Shown here in pieces: positions 27,415-36,989 of a stretch of DNA of 64,000 nt. Every line of letters begins with the position of its first letter. Position 1 is the first letter of the stretch. This DNA is from Cytophagales bacterium (lineage in GTDB: Bacteria > Bacteroidota > Bacteroidia > Cytophagales > 172606-1). Made by a program: the position numbers and the translations under genes. Location: positions 535,297 through 599,296 of the forward strand of contig JAUJMU010000001.1 of NCBI GenBank assembly GCA_030446715.1, given 5' to 3'. The notes under the pieces were generated by a model. That model ran no database searches. It saw only the letters and a list, made by a program, of their open reading frames with translations, and was not told the DNA's origin.

Positions 27415-28078
27415 TCCGGTAATTTTTCCAGCCTGCTTTCTTTAAAATCATTTCCAGCTCACGCCGGCGGAAGGCCCGCCATACCGAAAGCTTCGCGTCA
27501 TTTCTGACCAGGTACGACTTCGAAAACCAGCGGGTGAGATACGAAATGGAATGGTACGCCAGCCAGTGCCGGTGCAGGTCGTTGATGACGAGTCCCGTGC
27601 AGGTCTGTGCTTTCAGCTGACTGAACAGCCGCACCAGGTCATCATCGGTAAAATGGTGGCAAAACAGCGTGCAGGTCACAATGTCAAACTCCCGGCCGGC
27701 AAACAGCGGGGAAAATATATTTTCGGAGAGGTACTCTATTTCCGGAAAATCCACCGAGTGCTGCCCGGCGTACGAGATGATGTAGTCATTGGCATCCACG
27801 CCAATGAACTTAGCCTTCAGCTTTCGTTTTCTCGCCCACCGGGCCATCAGCCGGAGCATATCACCGCCGCCGCAGCCGAGATCGGCTATTTTCAGCGGCC
27901 CGGAAAGGTCCCTATGACCCGTGGTCTCAAGCAACTCGTTCAGGCCGCGCAGGGTAACCTGATTACCACCCAGCCAGTGGTTGATGAATTTAAGTTCCCG
28001 CAGGGTTTGCGCCATTTCCTCTCCGCCCAGCGTCAGCTCGTCCATGAGCTCAGCCTGCGTACTTCTTTGCTCGAACAT
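27368..28078 (-). CDS. class I SAM-dependent methyltransferase of the type III PKS cluster
   Basis: 236 residues from ATG 28078 (MFEQRSTQAELMDELTLGG); an upstream frame to 28114 is less likely. SAM-binding motif I is IADLGCGGGDMLRLMARW (about 75-92), with FIGVDANDY as motif II and FDIVTCTLFCHHF as the post-motif. The protein lacks a signal peptide. It follows the type III polyketide synthase on the same strand by 106 bases, and the UbiA and FAD genes lie beyond. By analogy with SrsB of Streptomyces griseus it may O- or C-methylate the phenolic product; this is inference. Confidence 0.85.
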   Translation of the reverse strand: MFEQRSTQAELMDELTLGGEEMAQTLRELKFINHWLGGNQVTLRGLNELLETTGHRDLSGPLKIADLGCGGGDMLRLMARWARKRKLKAKFIGVDANDYIISYAGQHSVDFPEIEYLSENIFSPLFAGREFDIVTCTLFCHHFTDDDLVRLFSQLKAQTCTGLVINDLHRHWLAYHSISYLTRWFSKSYLVRNDAKLSVWRAFRRRELEMILKKAGWKNYRISWAWAFRWQVVAWQ

Positions 28079-28184
28079 GAAGTGTAGGGATAGAATTTCA
28101 GATTTTGAATTCAAATGGCAGACCGCATTACTGAACTCCTTTCATTCATAATTCAAAATCCACAATTTAAAATTAATCAGGTGA

Positions 28185-29297
28185 TCAGTCTCCGTGCCAC
28201 ACCTGCAGCACCATTGACTCCATTGTAAGGCCGGGACCAAAGGCAAAGCTGAGAATGTTTTTACCGGCATCGCCCACGCGCAGGTCTTTCCAGAGTTCCT
28301 TCAGCACAAAAAGTACCGTCGGCGAGGACATGTTGCCGTATTCCTTCAGTACGCGGTAGGCGTAGCGGTTGTCCTCCCGCTCCATTCCCAGCTGCTCTTC
28401 GATCACTTCCAGAATCCGCCGCCCGCCCGGATGAATGGCAAACAGGTCAATGTCCCTGATTCTTGTTTTCATCTTGCGGAGCAGCTGGTCGGTCAACTGG
28501 CGGATGCCGCCCTTGATCAGGTCGGGGATATACGAGGAAAGCGTCATTTCGAAGCCGAAGTTGGAAATGTCCCAGGTCATTTCCTTTTTGCCCGCCAGGG
28601 CGAGGTCACAGTAAAAGGACTCCATGCTGACCGAAATCACCGGTCCGGGCTGCCCCTCCACGATTACGGCCGCCGCGCCGTCGGCAAACAGCGAATTGGC
28701 CAGCAGGTGATCTTCCGTTTTCTTCTTCTGAAAATGAATGGTGCAAAGCTCCACGCAAACCACCAGTACGCAGGCATCCGGATTGCTCCGGCAGATGGCA
28801 TCAGCCGCCTTGAGGCCGTTGAAAGCGCCGTAGCAGCCCATAAAGTTGATGGCTGTCCGCTGCACACTGGTGGGCATGTTGAGCTGCTCAATCAGCTCAA
28901 TGTCAATGCCCGGTGCGTACATGCCCGTGCAACTCACCGTAATCAGGTGCGTGACTTTGGAGAACTGAAAACCCGGATACATTTCGGCGCAGTTTTTTAC
29001 CGCCTCCATGCTCAGCGGCAACGCGTACTGCCGGTACAGGTCCATGCGCGGGCCGATGGTCGGAAAAGGCTCCAGATCGGGCGTATTGGGATAGAAGGTG
29101 TAATCTTCAGGATCGTTCTGGTAATCGGCCAGTACGGTGTGCCGGTACTGGATGCCAGTGGTACGGTAGAGAACGGATAATTTTCGTTTTTCGCGCTCAT
29201 CCAGTTGAGTGGCACCCGCCATAAACTGGGCAATATCGGTCTGGGAAATCCGGTGCGGCGGATTGGCTGTCCCGATGGCATTCATATAACTCTTCAT
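28185..29297 (-). CDS. type III polyketide synthase (chalcone/stilbene synthase family)
   Basis: 370 residues, the family's usual length. The catalytic triad is visible: Cys123 (LITVSCTGMYAPG), His289 (FAIHPGGRRILE) and Asn322 (EYGNMSSPTVLFVL). The enzyme condenses an acyl-CoA starter with malonyl-CoA units into an alkylpyrone or alkylresorcinol-like ring. Neighbours on both sides (methyltransferase, UbiA, FAD oxidoreductase) form a tailoring set. It diverges from ubiA across an 87-bp promoter region, suggesting shared control. Starter and chain length cannot be read from sequence. Confidence 0.94.
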   Translation of the reverse strand: MKSYMNAIGTANPPHRISQTDIAQFMAGATQLDEREKRKLSVLYRTTGIQYRHTVLADYQNDPEDYTFYPNTPDLEPFPTIGPRMDLYRQYALPLSMEAVKNCAEMYPGFQFSKVTHLITVSCTGMYAPGIDIELIEQLNMPTSVQRTAINFMGCYGAFNGLKAADAICRSNPDACVLVVCVELCTIHFQKKKTEDHLLANSLFADGAAAVIVEGQPGPVISVSMESFYCDLALAGKKEMTWDISNFGFEMTLSSYIPDLIKGGIRQLTDQLLRKMKTRIRDIDLFAIHPGGRRILEVIEEQLGMEREDNRYAYRVLKEYGNMSSPTVLFVLKELWKDLRVGDAGKNILSFAFGPGLTMESMVLQVWHGD

Positions 29298-29384
29298 GTA
29301 ATTGCCTGATCTCTCAGTAGTTTTGTACGTAATCAGCTAATTTTTTTATATACTTACACACACATGTAAGCGTTGTCAACTCGC

Positions 29385-30266
29385 ATGCTTCAAACTTCTA
29401 CCTGGCTGCATTTACGCATACCGTTTTCGTTTTTCCTGATGCCGGTGTTCCTGTTCGCGGTGAGTATTTCTCCGGAGCCGGCCCTGTGGCGGACAGTACT
29501 TGTCTTTTTCATTACCCATTTTTTGCTCTATCCGGCCAGCAACGGCTTCAACAGCTACTACGACAAAGACGAAAACAGCATCGGGGCCCTCGAAAAACCA
29601 CCCCCCGTAAGTAAAGAACTGCTTTTTACGGCTTTGGTTTTGGATGCTGCCGCTTTGTTACTGGGCATACCGCTGGGTTTGCCTTTCGTAGCCGGCTTGT
29701 TCATATACGGAACTATCTCAAAAATGTATAGCCATGATGCGGTAAGGCTGAAAAAATACCCGGTGGTAAGCCTGTTGCTGGCCAGCGGATTTCAGGGGGC
29801 TTTTACGTTTATGGTTGTCTATCAGGCAATTAATAATGTGCCGGTGCACGAGGTGTTGCAGCCAAAAATCATCTGGGGTGCCGTGCTGACCACGCTCCTG
29901 CTGATGGGCTTTTATCCGATGACGCAGATTTACCAGCACGCCGAGGATGCCCGCCGGGGTGACCTGACCATGAGTCGCCTGCTGGGCATCAGGGGCACTT
30001 TTGTCTTTACTTTCATGACTTTTGCCCTTGCCTTTGCGGCATTTTTCCACTTCTTCCACCTGTATTACTCACCACACTTCTTCTGGTTGCTGATGGCCTG
30101 CCTGGCTCCGGCTATTTTCTTTTTCGCCTCCTGGTACCTGCTGACCCTGAAGCAAGAAAACGCAGCTGACTTTCGCCGGGCCATGCGCCTCAACCTGCTT
30201 TCGGCCACCGGCACCAATCTGTTTTTCATCATGCTGGGGCTGCTTCTGCGCACCATCGGCCGTTAA
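29385..30266 (+). CDS. UbiA-family membrane prenyltransferase
   Basis: 293 residues from ATG 29385; a TTG four codons earlier is the alternative. Eight or nine membrane helices are visible. The first Asp-rich motif is NGFNSYYDKDENSIGALE, fitting N-x3-D-x-D-type prenyl diphosphate binding, and the second is HAEDARRGDLTMSRLLG. UbiA enzymes attach a prenyl chain to an aromatic ring in the inner membrane. Divergent from the type III PKS, so the polyketide ring is the obvious acceptor (inference). Confidence 0.88.
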   Translation: MLQTSTWLHLRIPFSFFLMPVFLFAVSISPEPALWRTVLVFFITHFLLYPASNGFNSYYDKDENSIGALEKPPPVSKELLFTALVLDAAALLLGIPLGLPFVAGLFIYGTISKMYSHDAVRLKKYPVVSLLLASGFQGAFTFMVVYQAINNVPVHEVLQPKIIWGAVLTTLLLMGFYPMTQIYQHAEDARRGDLTMSRLLGIRGTFVFTFMTFALAFAAFFHFFHLYYSPHFFWLLMACLAPAIFFFASWYLLTLKQENAADFRRAMRLNLLSATGTNLFFIMLGLLLRTIGR

Positions 30267-30318
30267 GGCTTTCTTCACTGCCCTGCCGGACAACCAACAA
30301 CTAATAACCAACAACTAT

Positions 30319-31437
30319 TTAGAACGGCTTTCCGTGCGTCTGACTCAGGACAAACCGGGCTGCGGGCCTGACCGAACTGATCAGCCGGATGGCCATGGAG
30401 GTGACCCCCTCGTTGCCGAACAGCTGCTGAATGTGCCTGCCCATCCAGAGCCGGCGGGCAAAGGTGCGGCGCCAGTGGCGGGTATACTGCGTTTCCAGCC
30501 ACTGGCGGCTCCGGCCCTCCCGGCGGTGCTGGATAATCAGACCGGACAGAAGCTTGGCAGAATGAATGGCCATGGCCATGCCGTTGCCACACAGGGGCGT
30601 GATCAGCCCGGCGGTATCACCCGACATCAGAATGTGCTCTTCCACCGCTTTCTTGGGCGCAAAGGATACTTCGTTGATTACCTCCGGCCTGGGGTAAAGG
30701 GCTTCCATATCATTCCGCAGGGCCTGCATATAGGGATTGCGATACAGGGTGTTTTCCTCCATTTCTTCAATGGAACCGTATTTTTTAAGATTGTCGCGGG
30801 TGGTGAGGTAGCACAGGTTGTAGGTATCATTTTCGATGGCGCATACCCCGCAGTAACCGTCGCGGAAGTTGTGCAGCGCAATCAGGTCTTTGGGAAACCG
30901 GGTGCGTACGTGGTACTTGACGCCGATGTAAGGGGATCGTTTCCCGATAAATTCCCGGTCGAGCTGCTTGTCCATGCGGGACCGCTTGCCGAAAGCGCCG
31001 ATCACCAGTGGAGCCTGCACCGTTGAGCTGTCGGACAACTGCACGGAGAAGGTATCATCCCCGAAAGTAACGTCTTCGGCGCTTTTGCCAGTAATAAACG
31101 TAACCCCGGCCTCCGAAGCCTTTTCGTACAGGAAGTGGTCAAACAGGTAGCGGCTGATGCCAAAGCCGCCAAGGTCCAGCGGCATCTTCAGCACCGACTT
31201 GCCATCGGGAGCAGTTACCTGCAGGCGGTTGATGTCGGAGGCCCCCAGTGCAAAGGGGTCAATGCCCAGGGAATTCAGGAAAGGAAGGGTTTCGTTGGAA
31301 ATGTACTCACCGCACACCCGGTGGAAAGGATACTGTTTTTTCTCCACCAGAAGCACGGCAAGGCCAGCCCTGCCCAGTTGGAGGGCATTCACCAAGCCAG
31401 CCAGTCCTCCGCCGATAATCACTGCGTCATACAACAT
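30319..31437 (-). CDS. FAD-dependent oxidoreductase (geranylgeranyl-reductase/hydroxylase family)
   Basis: 372 residues. The Rossmann FAD motif is at the very N-terminus (DAVIIGGGLAGLVNALQLGRAG), followed by RVCGEYISNETLPFL, VIGAFGKRS and the second FAD motif MSGDTAGLITPLCGNGMAMAI. Such flavoproteins reduce prenyl chains or hydroxylate aromatic rings. In Streptomyces the SrsC flavoprotein hydroxylates the resorcinol made by the type III PKS; with UbiA next door, either that or prenyl reduction is plausible. It is convergent with ubiA (52-base gap). Confidence 0.88.
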   Translation of the reverse strand: MLYDAVIIGGGLAGLVNALQLGRAGLAVLLVEKKQYPFHRVCGEYISNETLPFLNSLGIDPFALGASDINRLQVTAPDGKSVLKMPLDLGGFGISRYLFDHFLYEKASEAGVTFITGKSAEDVTFGDDTFSVQLSDSSTVQAPLVIGAFGKRSRMDKQLDREFIGKRSPYIGVKYHVRTRFPKDLIALHNFRDGYCGVCAIENDTYNLCYLTTRDNLKKYGSIEEMEENTLYRNPYMQALRNDMEALYPRPEVINEVSFAPKKAVEEHILMSGDTAGLITPLCGNGMAMAIHSAKLLSGLIIQHRREGRSRQWLETQYTRHWRRTFARRLWMGRHIQQLFGNEGVTSMAIRLISSVRPAARFVLSQTHGKPF

Positions 31438-31555
31438 CCCTGTTTCCCGTTAAGTCCTTTCCTTTTAACCCCGCAACCCCCGTACATGTTTGATTTAACA
31501 TTGGCATAACACACCACTCCTGAAGAATGAGTTAACTTGCGGCCAAATTCAATAT

Positions 31556-32953
31556 ATGTTCGGTTTAGAAACTGAATTACTCCTCCTGCTGCTTTTCTGC
31601 CTGTTAGCCGCGTGTGCTTTTGAGTTTGTCAATGGTTTCCACGATACTGCCAACGCAGTTGCTACCGTCATCTATACCAATTCCCTACAGCCCTGGACAG
31701 CAGTGGTGTGGTCGGGCCTCTGCAATTTTGCGGGGGTAATGCTGGGCGGGATCAGCGTGGCGATGGGTATTGTCAACCTTTTGCCCGTAGAAATGCTCAT
31801 TGACCAGAACGTCTGGCACAGCGTTGCCATGATTCTGGCCCTGTTGTTCAGCGCCATTCTCTGGAACCTCGGCACCTGGTACTACGGCCTGCCGTCTTCC
31901 AGTTCACATACCCTGATCGGTTCCATCCTTGGTGTAGGGCTGGCTTTCAGCTTCATGCCCGAAAATACCTCCGGCGAGGCCGTAAACTGGAGCAAAGCTT
32001 CCGAAATCGGTCTGTCACTGCTGGTTTCACCCCTGTTTGGTTTTACGTTCTCGCTGCTGCTGATGTTTCTGCTGAAGCGTCTGGTAAAAGACCCGCAGCT
32101 GTTCCGGGAGCCGCCGCAGAAAAAAGCGCCGCCCGTCGTGATCAGAGGCGTGCTGATTACAACGAGTACCTTGGTGAGTTTCTTTCACGGCTCCAACGAC
32201 GGCCAGAAGGGCGTGGGGCTGATCATGCTGATCCTGATCAGTATTGTACCGGTAACTTTTGCCCTGGATAACCGCCTGAACCCGGCAGCTTTGAGCCAGA
32301 ATATTAATCAGATCGAGCAGGCCATCCGCCGCATAGACGTGGCCCGGCTACCGCCGAAGAGCCGCAGCAATCTGAAGCTGGTGGCTGCCCAGGTAGATTC
32401 TGTGCAGGCGATCCTGGCCGCGTCCGGCGGAGCCATTCCGCAGCGGGAACGGCTCACCATCCGCCGCGACATTCTGCTGATCAACCGGGAATTGAAAGCG
32501 GTAACTTCCAATCCGCCGCAGGGGATAAGCGCCGAAGACAATACCATTCTGCGGGAATCAGCGGGGGGCATCCGCAGCTACACCGATTACGCGCCGCGGT
32601 GGGTAATTGTGATCGTGTCGCTCTCCCTCGGATTTGGTACCATGGTGGGCTGGAAACGCATCGTGAAAACGGTCGGGGAGAAAATCGGCAAGCAACACCT
32701 GACGTACGCCCAGGGCGCTTCGGCCGAACTGGTAGCCGCCAGTACCATTGGCCTTGCCTCCGGCCTCGGTTTGCCGGTAAGTACCACCCATGTGCTCTCT
32801 TCGGGCATCGCGGGCAGCATGGTGGCCAGCGGCGGGGTAAGCAACATCCAGCCCCGTACTGTACGCAGCATTGCCCTTGCCTGGGTGCTGACCCTGCCGG
32901 TCAGCGTTACTTTATCGGCCATGCTGTATTTCCTCTTCCGGTGGATTTTATAA
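31556..32953 (+). CDS. PiT-family inorganic phosphate transporter
   Basis: 465 residues, ten or more membrane helices in two inverted repeats. The first repeat has FVNGFHDTANAVATVIYTNSL, and the second has FFHGSNDGQKGVGLIML with GLPVSTTHVLSSGIAGSM; the paired N-D and S-T-T-H motifs are the PiT signatures. A soluble loop of about 110 residues (NINQIEQAIRRIDVARLPPK... to ...GIRSYTDYAP) separates the later helices, as in Bacteroidota members. It imports phosphate with protons or as a metal-phosphate complex. Confidence 0.93.
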   Translation: MFGLETELLLLLLFCLLAACAFEFVNGFHDTANAVATVIYTNSLQPWTAVVWSGLCNFAGVMLGGISVAMGIVNLLPVEMLIDQNVWHSVAMILALLFSAILWNLGTWYYGLPSSSSHTLIGSILGVGLAFSFMPENTSGEAVNWSKASEIGLSLLVSPLFGFTFSLLLMFLLKRLVKDPQLFREPPQKKAPPVVIRGVLITTSTLVSFFHGSNDGQKGVGLIMLILISIVPVTFALDNRLNPAALSQNINQIEQAIRRIDVARLPPKSRSNLKLVAAQVDSVQAILAASGGAIPQRERLTIRRDILLINRELKAVTSNPPQGISAEDNTILRESAGGIRSYTDYAPRWVIVIVSLSLGFGTMVGWKRIVKTVGEKIGKQHLTYAQGASAELVAASTIGLASGLGLPVSTTHVLSSGIAGSMVASGGVSNIQPRTVRSIALAWVLTLPVSVTLSAMLYFLFRWIL

Positions 32954-33259
32954 GACGCGTTAAACCTGAAGGCTGAGTTTCCATTCTGGATAAGATAAAT
33001 CTTACTATGCAGCTGCCTTTCTGCCGGCCGGTTACCTGCCGGCGGGAATTTTTGAGGGATCACGAGAAAATATCATATTTTTGAGCGGCAAAAATGAAAG
33101 GCCGCCCGGTGGAAGCTTCTGCAAAAGTTACATCTGTCTGCTGATGTACTATTTCGTCGAAAAGTGAATATTTTTCAGTTACCTGGTTTAGCCAGACCTT
33201 ATATAGCCTTGTAACTATTTGTTTCATTCAAACCTTACCAAACTCCCCCATTATCACTT
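32954..33259. other. intergenic region with pit terminator and ugd promoter
   Basis: Around 306 bases. It contains a short GC-rich hairpin (gccggc at 33023-33028 and 33038-33043) followed by aattttt, a probable pit terminator. A promoter-like pair follows at 33051-33083, then about 175 bases of leader before ugd. I see no riboswitch fold. Confidence 0.45.
33051..33083 (+). promoter_or_regulatory. candidate promoter of the ugd polysaccharide-precursor genes
   Basis: TTTG at 33051-33054 and TATTTTTG at 33076-33083 are 21 bases apart, a good match to the Bacteroidota -33/-7 pattern. It implies a leader of about 170 bases for ugd. Confidence 0.45.
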
Positions 33260-34573
33260 ATGAAAATTGCTGTTGTCGGAACAGGATATGTTGGTCTGGT
33301 TACCGGGACCTGCTTTGCGGAAACGGGTAACCGCGTTACCTGCGTTGATATTGACGTAAAAAAAGTAGAAAAGCTGAAAAACGGTGTCATTACCATATAC
33401 GAACCGGGTCTGGATATTCTTTTTGACCGGAACATCAAGGAAGACCGTCTGCATTTCACCACCAACCTGGCCGAAGGAATAAAGGACGCCGAAGTGATTT
33501 TTCTGGCCCTGCCAACCCCCCCCGGAGAAGATGGCTCAGCGGATCTGCAGTACGTGATCAAAGTGGCGGATGATCTGGGCCATCTGCTGGAGCATTACAC
33601 GGTAATCATTGACAAAAGCACCGTACCGGTAGGCACCGCCGAGAAAGTGAGGGCGCGTATTGCCCGGCACGCCAAAGTGGAATTTGACGTAGTTTCCAAC
33701 CCCGAGTTTCTGCGCGAAGGCGTAGCCGTGGAAGACTTCATGAAGCCAGACCGGGTTGTGATCGGTACTGACTCCGAGAGAGCCCAGAAGGTGATGACCA
33801 GGCTGTACAGCCCGCTGGTACGTCAGGGAAACCCGATCATTTTCATGGATGAACGTTCGGCTGAAATGACCAAATACGCTGCCAATGCCTTCCTTGCCAC
33901 CAAAATTACGTTCATGAACGAAATTGCCAACCTGTGCGAGAAGGTCGGCGCTGACGTAGACGCCATCCGTAAAGGCATCGGCACGGACCAGCGCATCGGC
34001 AAGCGCTTCCTCTTTGCCGGTATCGGTTACGGTGGCAGTTGCTTCCCGAAAGATGTGCAGGCACTGGCCAAGACGGCCGAAGAATACGATTACGATTTCA
34101 AGATTCTGCACTCGGTCATGTCCGTGAACCACTCGCAGAAGACCAAGCTCATTCCCAGAATCAAGCAATACTTCGACCACGACCTGTTTGACAAAACCAT
34201 TGCCATCTGGGGGCTGGCCTTCAAGCCTTACACCGACGACATCCGCGAGGCACCGGCGCTGGAGAATATCAGGGAACTGCTGGCTTCCGGCGCGAAAGTG
34301 CGGGCCTATGACCCGGAAGCGATGGAAAACGTAAAGCGTGAACTGGACGGACAAGTCTACTTTGCCCACGACCAGTACGAGGCCCTGGAAGGTGCCGACG
34401 CCCTGCTGATTCTCACCGAGTGGCCGCTGTTCCGGACTCCCGAATTTGAGCGGATGGACACCCTGCTGAAAAACAAGGTCGTGTTTGACGGCCGCAACGT
34501 ATTTGAAGTAGACCAGATGCGCGAATTAGGATATACTTACTACAGCATAGGTCGTGAGTCGGTTATTCAATAA
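33260..34573 (+). CDS. ugd: UDP-glucose 6-dehydrogenase
   Basis: 437 residues. It oxidises UDP-glucose to UDP-glucuronate with two NAD. N-terminal NAD motif MKIAVVGTGYVGLVTGTCF; central VSNPEFLREGVAVEDFMKPDR; catalytic Cys261 in GYGGSCFPKDVQAL; C-terminal UDP-binding domain with IWGLAFKPYTDDIREAPAL. It is the first gene of a precursor set, with uxs downstream using its product. A strong terminator hairpin (34605-34632) lies between ugd and uxs, so uxs probably also has its own promoter. Confidence 0.96.
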   Translation: MKIAVVGTGYVGLVTGTCFAETGNRVTCVDIDVKKVEKLKNGVITIYEPGLDILFDRNIKEDRLHFTTNLAEGIKDAEVIFLALPTPPGEDGSADLQYVIKVADDLGHLLEHYTVIIDKSTVPVGTAEKVRARIARHAKVEFDVVSNPEFLREGVAVEDFMKPDRVVIGTDSERAQKVMTRLYSPLVRQGNPIIFMDERSAEMTKYAANAFLATKITFMNEIANLCEKVGADVDAIRKGIGTDQRIGKRFLFAGIGYGGSCFPKDVQALAKTAEEYDYDFKILHSVMSVNHSQKTKLIPRIKQYFDHDLFDKTIAIWGLAFKPYTDDIREAPALENIRELLASGAKVRAYDPEAMENVKRELDGQVYFAHDQYEALEGADALLILTEWPLFRTPEFERMDTLLKNKVVFDGRNVFEVDQMRELGYTYYSIGRESVIQ

Positions 34574-34604
34574 CTTGCACCCGATCATCTTCTGATCTGG
34601 ACAC

Positions 34605-34637
34605 CCACCGGATGATTTATTACATCCGGTGGCTTTT
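34605..34637 (+). terminator. intrinsic terminator after ugd
   Basis: A perfect 10-bp stem (ccaccggatg / catccggtgg) with an 8-base loop is followed by ctttttgg. Confidence 0.8.
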
Positions 34638-34691
34638 TGGTCATATAAAATTCTTTAATTTTCTACTGCTTCTATTTCTACTCATATATAC

Positions 34692-35630
34692 ATGAAAAGA
34701 GTCCTTATTACGGGAGGTGCCGGGTTTCTGGGTTCTCACCTTTGCGACCGGTTCATCAGAGAAGGTTACCACGTGATTGCGATGGACAACCTGATTACGG
34801 GCAATATTCAGAACATCGAACACCTTTTCAAGCTGCCGCAGTTTGAATTTTACCACCATGACGTGTCTAAGTTTGTGCACGTGCCGGGTGAACTCGATTA
34901 TATCCTGCACTTTGCTTCACCCGCCAGCCCCATTGACTACCTCAAAATACCCATCCAGACGCTGAAGGTAGGTTCTCTGGGTACACATAACATTCTCGGG
35001 CTGGCCCGTGCCAAGGGAGCCCGCGTCCTGATCGCCTCTACTTCCGAAGTATACGGTGACCCGCAGGTGCACCCGCAGACGGAAGACTACTGGGGCAATG
35101 TGAATCCGGTCGGTCCGCGGGGCTGCTACGACGAAGCCAAGCGTTTTCAGGAAGCCATCACCATGGCATATCACACCTACCACGGCCTCGAAACCCGCAT
35201 TGTCCGCATTTTCAACACCTATGGCCCGCGGATGCGCCTCGACGATGGCCGGGTACTGCCTGCCTTTATCGGCCAGGCCCTGCGTGGCGAAGAACTGACC
35301 ATGTTTGGCGACGGTTCGCAGACAAGGTCTTTCTGCTACGTGGATGACCTGATTGATGGCATTTACCGCCTGCTGCTGAGCGACTACCCGCACCCGGTGA
35401 ATGTAGGTAACCCGAGTGAAATCACCATCCGGGAGTTTGGCGAGGAAATCATTAAGCTGACGGGCACCAGTCAGAAGCTCGTAAGTAAACCTTTGCCTCA
35501 GGACGATCCCAAACAGCGCCGCCCGGACATTACCAGGGCAAGGGAAATATTGGGTTGGGAACCAAAGGTGTCCCGTGCGGAAGGTTTGCGTATCACATAC
35601 GAATTTTTTAAAAAGCAGCTGGGACAGTAA
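34692..35630 (+). CDS. uxs: UDP-glucuronate decarboxylase (UDP-xylose synthase)
   Basis: 312 residues of the extended SDR family. NAD motif [14 protein letters not shown]; catalytic Tyr146 and Lys150 in [30 protein letters not shown] and [17 protein letters not shown] are the hallmarks that distinguish UXS from other epimerases. It converts UDP-glucuronate to UDP-xylose, directly downstream of ugd, so the polymer probably contains xylose. Confidence 0.95.
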   Translation: MKRVLITGGAGFLGSHLCDRFIREGYHVIAMDNLITGNIQNIEHLFKLPQFEFYHHDVSKFVHVPGELDYILHFASPASPIDYLKIPIQTLKVGSLGTHNILGLARAKGARVLIASTSEVYGDPQVHPQTEDYWGNVNPVGPRGCYDEAKRFQEAITMAYHTYHGLETRIVRIFNTYGPRMRLDDGRVLPAFIGQALRGEELTMFGDGSQTRSFCYVDDLIDGIYRLLLSDYPHPVNVGNPSEITIREFGEEIIKLTGTSQKLVSKPLPQDDPKQRRPDITRAREILGWEPKVSRAEGLRITYEFFKKQLGQ

Positions 35631-35658
35631 GCAGTAGAATCAGTCAGAATTTTTTAAG

Positions 35659-36948
35659 GTGTACGAACAATTAATCAGCAAGGAAAGAAAACTGGCCGTT
35701 ATCGGGCTTGGGTACGTAGGGCTGCCCATTGCACTGGCGTTTGCCCGCAAGGTAAAAGTGATCGGGTTTGACATCAGCGCCCGGCGCGTAGCCATGATGC
35801 AGGAGGGCACAGACCCGAGCGGCGAACTGAGCAGAGGCGATTTTGAAGGCTGCGACATCCTGTTCACGCACAATCCGGAAGATCTGAAAAAAGCTTCTTT
35901 TTTCATAGTAGCTGTACCCACGCCCATTGATGCGCATACCATGCCCGATCTGCGCCCCATTCTGTCGGCCTCGCACACGGTGGGCAAGGCGCTGAAGAAG
36001 GGGGATTACGTGGTGTACGAATCAACCGTGTACCCTGGCTGCACGGAGGAAGACTGCATTCCTATTCTGGAAAAAGAGTCCGGACTGAAGTTTAAAACAG
36101 ATTTCAAAGTTGGCTACTCTCCCGAAAGGATCAATCCCGGCGACAAGGAGCATACGCTGGCCAAAATCACCAAGGTAGTATCGGGGTGCTGCGAAACTTC
36201 ACTGGAAACGGTTGCCAAAGTGTACGAACTGGTGGTGGACGCCGGTGTACACCGGGCCTCCTCGATAAAGGTTGCCGAAGCAGCCAAGATCATCGAAAAC
36301 ACGCAGCGTGACCTCAACATTGCGCTGATGAATGAACTTTCGATGATCTTCGACCGGATGAAGATCAACACCTACGAGGTACTTGAGGCCGCCGGTACCA
36401 AGTGGAACTTCCTCAGGTTCAGCCCCGGTCTCGTGGGCGGGCACTGCATCGGCGTTGATCCATACTACCTGACCTACAAGTCCAAGGAGCTGGGCCACAA
36501 CCCCAAGGTCATCCTGAGCGGCCGCCAGATCAACGACGCCATGGGCTCACACGTAGCCCACAAGACCGTGCAGCTGATGGCAAAGCAGGGCAAAAATATC
36601 GTAAATGCCCGGGTGCTGGTGATGGGTGCTACTTTCAAAGAAAACGTGGAAGACATCCGGAACTCTAAAGTAGCCGACGTGGTAAATGAACTGAAGAATT
36701 ACAACCTGCACGTGGATGTGGTTGACCCGCACGCCGATGCCGCCGAGGTGGACCACGAGTATGGCTTCACGCTGCTTGAGGAGCCGGGCCGTAACTACGA
36801 TGCGATTATCGTAGCCGTAAACCACCGCGACTATTTATCGTTAGACGAAGCGTATTTCAGGTCCATTGCCGCGCCGGAAGCAGTTCTGATTGATATAAAA
36901 GGAACCTACCGCAATAAGATAAAGAAGCTTTTGTACTGGTCACTTTAG
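35659..36948 (+). CDS. nucleotide-sugar dehydrogenase (WbpA/TviB type, UDP-HexNAc 6-dehydrogenase)
   Basis: 429 residues from a GTG start at 35659, 28 bases after uxs. NAD motif VIGLGYVGLPIALAFARK; GYSPERINPGDKEHTL; catalytic Cys263 in GGHCIGVDPYYLTYK; C-terminal VLVMGATFKENVEDIRNSK. This subfamily oxidises UDP-GlcNAc, UDP-GalNAc or UDP-ManNAc to uronates. With wecB downstream, UDP-ManNAcA is one likely product, but the sugar cannot be fixed by sequence. The unusual GTG start is supported by homology beginning at YEQLISKERKLAVIG. Confidence 0.92.
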   Translation: MYEQLISKERKLAVIGLGYVGLPIALAFARKVKVIGFDISARRVAMMQEGTDPSGELSRGDFEGCDILFTHNPEDLKKASFFIVAVPTPIDAHTMPDLRPILSASHTVGKALKKGDYVVYESTVYPGCTEEDCIPILEKESGLKFKTDFKVGYSPERINPGDKEHTLAKITKVVSGCCETSLETVAKVYELVVDAGVHRASSIKVAEAAKIIENTQRDLNIALMNELSMIFDRMKINTYEVLEAAGTKWNFLRFSPGLVGGHCIGVDPYYLTYKSKELGHNPKVILSGRQINDAMGSHVAHKTVQLMAKQGKNIVNARVLVMGATFKENVEDIRNSKVADVVNELKNYNLHVDVVDPHADAAEVDHEYGFTLLEEPGRNYDAIIVAVNHRDYLSLDEAYFRSIAAPEAVLIDIKGTYRNKIKKLLYWSL

Positions 36949-36989
36949 AAAAGCTGCAACGTTAACCATATCTCATTTTTAAAATCATC

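Noticed and set aside
32954-33063. 158-codon minus-strand frame ending in the pit gene (32587-33063)
   Set aside because: Antisense to a conserved transporter and without family features.
33084-33259. Riboswitch in the ugd leader
   Set aside because: No conserved aptamer pattern or expression-platform hairpin is recognisable by eye.
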